A DNA stretch of 19,424 nt from GCA-2716065 sp036123135 (lineage in GTDB: Bacteria; Bacteroidota; Bacteroidia; Flavobacteriales_D; Parvicellaceae), in the NCBI GenBank assembly GCA_036123135.1, contig JAZADZ010000094.1:1-19424 (forward strand), read 5' to 3'. Below, piece by piece: positions 15,449 through 19,424 of the stretch; position 1 is the first letter of the stretch, and every line of letters starts with the position of its first letter. Position numbers and translations under genes: made by a program. The notes beneath the pieces are model-generated. The model did not search any database and was not told the origin of the DNA. It was given only the letters and a program-made list of their open reading frames with translations.

Positions 15449-17935
15449 GTGAATACGGGATTGAAAAAAGCAATTAAAATAACTGCTGTATTTGTACTTT
15501 GGGGAACATTATTATCACCTTTTATTTGTCTGTATTTTTTTTTAAATCTGGCAAATGACTCTTCCCTTCCTGGGTTTGAACAATTGGAAAACCCTAAAAC
15601 CAATTTAGCCTCGGTAATCTACACTTCTGATCTTGAACAAATTGGTAAATACTACCAAGAAAATCGACTCAATTCTACGTACAACGATTTATCAGAGTGG
15701 CTTGTAAAAGCACTAGTGGCAACAGAAGACGAGCGCTATTATGAACACTCAGGAATCGATGTTAGAGCATTAGCTAGAGTGGTTAAAGGAGTTGTTACAG
15801 GTAATAGTAGTCAAGGTGGAGGTTCTACCATTTCTCAGCAGTTGTCTAAACTTCTTTTTCCAAGAGAAAAACTAACGAAAGTTCAACTCGTAGTTCGAAA
15901 ATTTAAAGAATGGATCATTGCAGCTCGGCTTGAAAAAAACTATACCAAGCAAGAAATAATAACGATGTATTTCAACAGGTTTGATTTTTTAAATAATGCA
16001 GTTGGAATAAGTAGTGCATCTGCTGTCTATTTTGGAAAGCACCCCAGCGAACTTACAATTCAACAAGCGGCTATGCTTGTTGGAATGGCTAAAAACCCTT
16101 CGCTATTTAATCCACTACGCTTTCCTGAAAAAGTAATTAAAAGAAGAGAGGTGGTACTTTTTCAAATGAAAAAAAATGGCTTTCTATCCCAATTGCAATA
16201 CGATTCAATCAGAGTTTTGCCTTTAGGTCTCAATTACACAAGAGTTGATCATCAAACAGGATTGGCTCCATATTTCAGAGAAACTCTAAGAGCTGAGCTA
16301 ACAAAAATATTTCGTTCAAAAGATGATCAGGGAATGTTAAGACTACAAAAACCAGACGGTACGTCATATGATTTATATTCTGATGGCTTAAAAGTTTATA
16401 CAACTATTGACTCTAGAATTCAAAAACACGCGGAATATGCGGTTGCTCAACATTTAAAATACGAATTACAAGATGATTTTTTTAACAATAATAATAAATG
16501 GAAGAATCCACCTTTTTCAAATGATTTGAAACAGGATCAAATTGATACTATTATAAATCGAGCATTAAGGCAATCTCAGATTTTTAAAAAGTACAGCGGA
16601 AATATATGTGGCTATTGTGAAAGACCAAAAAAATACATTCAGAAAACTGATACTGGGTACGTCTGTTCCTATTGCAACAACTTAACTCTTTTTTTAAATA
16701 AAAAACAGATTGACAGTATTCTAAATGAAAAAAGGACAATTAAAGTTTTTGATTGGGCTGCAGAAAATTATGAAAAAGATACACTGATGTCATCCAGAGA
16801 TTCTATAATTTACTATAAAGGATTATTGCGTGCTAGTCTAGTTTCCATTGATCCTAAAAACGGCCAAATAAAAGCTTGGGTTGGTGGTCCGAATTTTAAA
16901 CATTTCAAATACGACATGGTAAAAAAAGGAAGAAGACAAGTAGGGTCTATCTTTAAACCTTTTGTATATGCTACTGCAATAGAAATTGGTGCACTGCATC
17001 CTTGCGATAAAATTCCAGATATTGAACATTGTGTTGAGGTGCCTTATAACGAATACAGGAATAAATTATGGTGTCCTTCAAATTCTGGTTTAGCGTATAC
17101 TGGAGAACCAACCCCAATATTCTTTGCTCTTGCATCTTCTATGAACAACATTACAGCAAGCATTATTAAAAAAAGTGGTATGATGAATGAAGTTTTTGAT
17201 AGGGTTGCGCAGCTTGGAATGGACACTTCGAAATTTACCCCAGTACCTTCAATGGCTTTAGGTGTATTTGATTTATCGGTATATGAAATGGTTGGTGCAA
17301 TATCGTCATTTGCCAATGATGGTGTATACATTGAACCAACTTTCATTTCTAGAATAGAAGATAAATATGGAAACAGAATTTACGAACCTGAGCGAAATGC
17401 CAAGCAAGTTTGGAATGTCGAAACAGCGTACACAATGCTCGAAATGATGAAATTGGTAACATCTGGAGTAAAACATCCCACATTAAAAAATAAATTTAAA
17501 AAACCGATAGTTGGGGGAACTGCAGTTCGAATTAGGAGCAGAGATACTACTAAACGACCATACGTTGGAATAACCCAACCTGTAGCAGGTAAAACAGGTA
17601 CTACTCAAAATCAGTCTGATGGTTGGTTCGTGGGGATAACACCAGACTTAGTAACTGGTGTTTGGGTTGGAGCTGAAGATAGGTCAGTGCGATTTAGAAC
17701 CGTTAATATGGGAATGGGAACAAACACCGCACTTCCTATTTGGGCATATATGACCAAAAGCATAAATAAAGATACTTTATTAGAAATTACTCAAGAAGAT
17801 TTTGAAAGACCATTAAGTGTATTAACTCCTCCACTTGAGTGTCAACAGTATTACGATGAGAAAAATTCTTTTGATAATTTGCAACAAGAGGATGAATTAA
17901 ATATTTGGGGGCAAGAACAAAAAGATAATTTATAA
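15449..17935 (+). CDS. mrcA: Class A penicillin-binding protein (PBP1A type) with a cysteine-rich insert
   Basis: This is a bifunctional peptidoglycan synthase that polymerises glycan strands and cross-links them on the outer face of the cytoplasmic membrane. The N-terminal transmembrane anchor is about residues 10-32. The GT51 glycosyltransferase begins near residue 85, with catalytic Glu93 in TEDERYYEHSGID and the motif GGSTISQQLSKLLF. The transpeptidase has the three active-site motifs: Ser500-x-x-Lys503 (SIFK), Ser564-Met-Asn566 and Lys715-Thr-Gly717. Between the domains, around 385-410, is CGYC (387-390) and CSYC (406-409), a CxxC-x15-CxxC pattern resembling a zinc ribbon. I do not know this from standard PBP1A. 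The start is GTG at 15449. The coenzyme A transferase genes follow 18 bases downstream. The symbol is a class-level label. Confidence 0.94.
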   Translation: MNTGLKKAIKITAVFVLWGTLLSPFICLYFFLNLANDSSLPGFEQLENPKTNLASVIYTSDLEQIGKYYQENRLNSTYNDLSEWLVKALVATEDERYYEHSGIDVRALARVVKGVVTGNSSQGGGSTISQQLSKLLFPREKLTKVQLVVRKFKEWIIAARLEKNYTKQEIITMYFNRFDFLNNAVGISSASAVYFGKHPSELTIQQAAMLVGMAKNPSLFNPLRFPEKVIKRREVVLFQMKKNGFLSQLQYDSIRVLPLGLNYTRVDHQTGLAPYFRETLRAELTKIFRSKDDQGMLRLQKPDGTSYDLYSDGLKVYTTIDSRIQKHAEYAVAQHLKYELQDDFFNNNNKWKNPPFSNDLKQDQIDTIINRALRQSQIFKKYSGNICGYCERPKKYIQKTDTGYVCSYCNNLTLFLNKKQIDSILNEKRTIKVFDWAAENYEKDTLMSSRDSIIYYKGLLRASLVSIDPKNGQIKAWVGGPNFKHFKYDMVKKGRRQVGSIFKPFVYATAIEIGALHPCDKIPDIEHCVEVPYNEYRNKLWCPSNSGLAYTGEPTPIFFALASSMNNITASIIKKSGMMNEVFDRVAQLGMDTSKFTPVPSMALGVFDLSVYEMVGAISSFANDGVYIEPTFISRIEDKYGNRIYEPERNAKQVWNVETAYTMLEMMKLVTSGVKHPTLKNKFKKPIVGGTAVRIRSRDTTKRPYVGITQPVAGKTGTTQNQSDGWFVGITPDLVTGVWVGAEDRSVRFRTVNMGMGTNTALPIWAYMTKSINKDTLLEITQEDFERPLSVLTPPLECQQYYDEKNSFDNLQQEDELNIWGQEQKDNL

Positions 17936-17953
17936 TATTGCAAGAAAAAAAGA

Positions 17954-18652
17954 ATGATTAATAAAAAAGTTTCCTCATCCCAAGAGGCTTGTCAGGGAAT
18001 TGAAAGTGGAATGACTATCATGTTAGGTGGCTTTGGACTTTGTGGGATCCCTGAAAATTGCATTGCAGAGCTGGTGAAAATGCAAATAAAAGACCTCACA
18101 TGTATTTCCAATAATGCAGGCGTAGATGATTTTGGGTTAGGCTTATTGCTTCAACAGCGACAAATCAAAAAAATGATTTCTTCATATGTTGGTGAAAACG
18201 ATGAGTTTGAAAGACAAATGCTGAGCGGGGAATTAGAAGTTGATCTGATTCCTCAGGGAAGCTTGGCAGAAAGATGCAGGGCTGGTGGAGCTGGAATTCC
18301 AGCATTTTTTACACCTGCAGGCTATGGTACTGAAATTGGTGAGGGTAAAGAGGTGCGAATTTTTAACAATAAACCTCACATCTTGGAATCTGCATTAACT
18401 GCCGATTTTGCGATAGTTAAAGCTTGGAAAGGAGATAAAACAGGAAATCTAATTTTTAAGGGAACTGCACGAAATTTTAATCCCTCCATGGCTATGGCTG
18501 GTAAAACCACAATTGCTGAAGTTGAGGAGTTGGTTGAACCCGGAGAACTTGATCCGAATCAAATTCATACACCTGGTATTTTTATTCAAAGGATTTTTGA
18601 AGGACAGGGTTATGAAAAAAGAATAGAACAAAGAACTATACGGAAAATATGA
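17954..18652 (+). CDS. scoA: 3-oxoacid CoA-transferase subunit A
   Basis: This is the alpha subunit of a family I CoA-transferase, most like succinyl-CoA:3-ketoacid (acetoacetate) CoA-transferase. That enzyme activates acetoacetate to acetoacetyl-CoA using succinyl-CoA. The CoA-binding signature GGFGLCGIPEN starts at residue 25. Other family blocks are LTCISNNAG, LIPQGSLAERCRAGGAGIPA and FFTPAGYGTEIGEGKE. The full length of 232 residues is usual. It starts with ATG after an A-rich leader and ends 6 bases before the beta subunit. The close 18-base spacing from the penicillin-binding protein suggests possible cotranscription, though the functions are unrelated. The substrate pair is inferred from similarity; related butyrate or acetate transferases are alternatives. 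Confidence 0.93.
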   Translation: MINKKVSSSQEACQGIESGMTIMLGGFGLCGIPENCIAELVKMQIKDLTCISNNAGVDDFGLGLLLQQRQIKKMISSYVGENDEFERQMLSGELEVDLIPQGSLAERCRAGGAGIPAFFTPAGYGTEIGEGKEVRIFNNKPHILESALTADFAIVKAWKGDKTGNLIFKGTARNFNPSMAMAGKTTIAEVEELVEPGELDPNQIHTPGIFIQRIFEGQGYEKRIEQRTIRKI

Positions 18653-18658
18653 CAGGTT

Positions 18659-19318
18659 ATGGGATTAGATAAAAATGGAATAGCAAAACGAATTGCACAA
18701 GAACTTTGTGATGGCTGGTATGTTAACTTAGGCATCGGAATACCGACCTTAGTTGCAAACCATATTCCTGATGGAATGTCCGTTGATTTTCAGTCAGAAA
18801 ATGGAATTTTAGGAATGGGTCCTTTCCCATTTGAAGGAGAGGAAGATGCGGACTTAATTAACGCAGGAAAACAAACCATTACTGCTTTACCAGGCGCTGT
18901 CTATTTTGATTCCTCTTTAAGCTTTGGTATGATAAGAGGACAACATGTACAACTTACTGTTCTTGGCGCCATGGAAGTTTCTGAGAATGGGGACATTGCA
19001 AATTGGAAAATTCCTGGAAAAATGGTTAAAGGAATGGGTGGAGCAATGGATTTAGTCGCAAGTGCAGACAATATCATTGTAGCCATGATGCATGCCAATA
19101 AAAAGGGAGAAAGTAAGTTGCTTAAAAGCTGCAGCCTTCCCTTAACAGGGGTCAGGTGTGTAAAAAAAATAGTTAGTAATCTAGCTGTTATGGAAATTGC
19201 CCAAGAGGGAGGTTTCAAGTTACTTGAAAGAGCCCCAGGCGTTTCTGTTGAAGAAATTAAAAAATACACTCAAGGAAAGTTAATAATTGATGGAGAAGTT
19301 CCTGAGATGGTGCTTTAG
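18659..19318 (+). CDS. scoB: 3-oxoacid CoA-transferase subunit B
   Basis: This is the beta subunit of the same heteromeric CoA-transferase. It carries the glutamate that forms the enzyme-CoA thioester: Glu47 in the motif QSENGILGMGP. The N-terminal YVNLGIGIPTLVANHIP and the later segments GAVYFDSSLSFGMIRGQHV and GKMVKGMGGAMDLV are typical of ScoB. At 219 residues it is complete. It lies 6 bases after scoA and is followed after 2 bases by the glycosyltransferase start, so the three genes are probably in one transcript. Confidence 0.94.
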   Translation: MGLDKNGIAKRIAQELCDGWYVNLGIGIPTLVANHIPDGMSVDFQSENGILGMGPFPFEGEEDADLINAGKQTITALPGAVYFDSSLSFGMIRGQHVQLTVLGAMEVSENGDIANWKIPGKMVKGMGGAMDLVASADNIIVAMMHANKKGESKLLKSCSLPLTGVRCVKKIVSNLAVMEIAQEGGFKLLERAPGVSVEEIKKYTQGKLIIDGEVPEMVL

Positions 19319-19320
19319 AA

Positions 19321-19424
19321 ATGAATTCTGAAATGAAAATTGATAAATTATCAATCCTTATTCCTGCTTACAATGAGGCAAAGACAATACACTTAATCTT
19401 AGATAAGGTCAAAGAGGTTGAACT
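19321..19424 (+). CDS. Family 2 glycosyltransferase, N-terminus only (cut by window edge)
   Basis: Only the first 34 codons are present. They contain KLSILIPAYNEAKTIHLILD, the opening strand and nucleotide-sugar-binding start of GT2 enzymes such as polyprenol-phosphate mannosyl- or glucosyltransferases. The frame opens at ATG 19321, two bases after the scoB stop; ATG 19333 is an alternative start. The acceptor, the donor sugar and any membrane segments lie outside the window. Confidence 0.8.
   Translation, partial: MNSEMKIDKLSILIPAYNEAKTIHLILDKVKEVE

Overview
The window comes from an AT-rich Bacteroidota chromosome, most likely a marine or freshwater member of the Flavobacteriales. Several things point there. 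The ATP synthase genes run atpB-E-F-H-A-G with no atpD or atpC. AtpB has a long, signal-peptide-bearing N-terminal extension. There is a TonB-dependent receptor with an N-terminal carboxypeptidase-like domain. A TAnnTTTG-type -7 element (TACTTTTG) precedes atpB. Shine-Dalgarno sequences are scarce and several starts are GTG or TTG. I saw no insertion sequence, phage gene, CRISPR array, tRNA or rRNA, and nothing that looks like recent transfer.

Left part (1-5623). The 5' half of a biotin carboxyl carrier protein runs leftward off the window. Divergent from it is a rightward cluster of a lipoprotein M1 aminopeptidase, hemW (radical-SAM heme chaperone) and a cyclase-family (kynurenine formamidase-like) hydrolase, joined by overlaps of 8 and 4 bases. 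An Lrp/AsnC regulator with its own short leader follows and ends 4 bases inside the converging receptor gene.

Middle (5620-15261, all leftward). The transcription order is atpB-E-F-H-A-G, a strong intrinsic terminator (10221-10246), then a tight group of NtrY-like sensor kinase, recO and TonB-dependent receptor. The atp genes encode the Fo motor (a, c, b) and part of F1 (delta, alpha, gamma); beta and epsilon must be encoded elsewhere. A perfect 12-bp stem-loop sits in the atpE-atpF spacer, where it could adjust the yield of the multicopy c subunit relative to b. A good promoter element lies just upstream of atpB.

Right part (15449-19424, rightward). A class A penicillin-binding protein carries an unusual CxxC-x15-CxxC insert between its glycosyltransferase and transpeptidase domains. 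It is followed by the two subunits of a 3-oxoacid (succinyl-CoA:acetoacetate) CoA-transferase and the first 34 codons of a family 2 glycosyltransferase.

This is mainly a core housekeeping region: energy, cell wall, heme chaperone, recombination repair and ketone-body or acyl-CoA metabolism. I found no convincing new multi-gene system. The points most worth a second look are the atpE-atpF hairpin, the terminator placed immediately before the kinase start, the cysteine insert in the penicillin-binding protein, and the His-rich AtpB extension.
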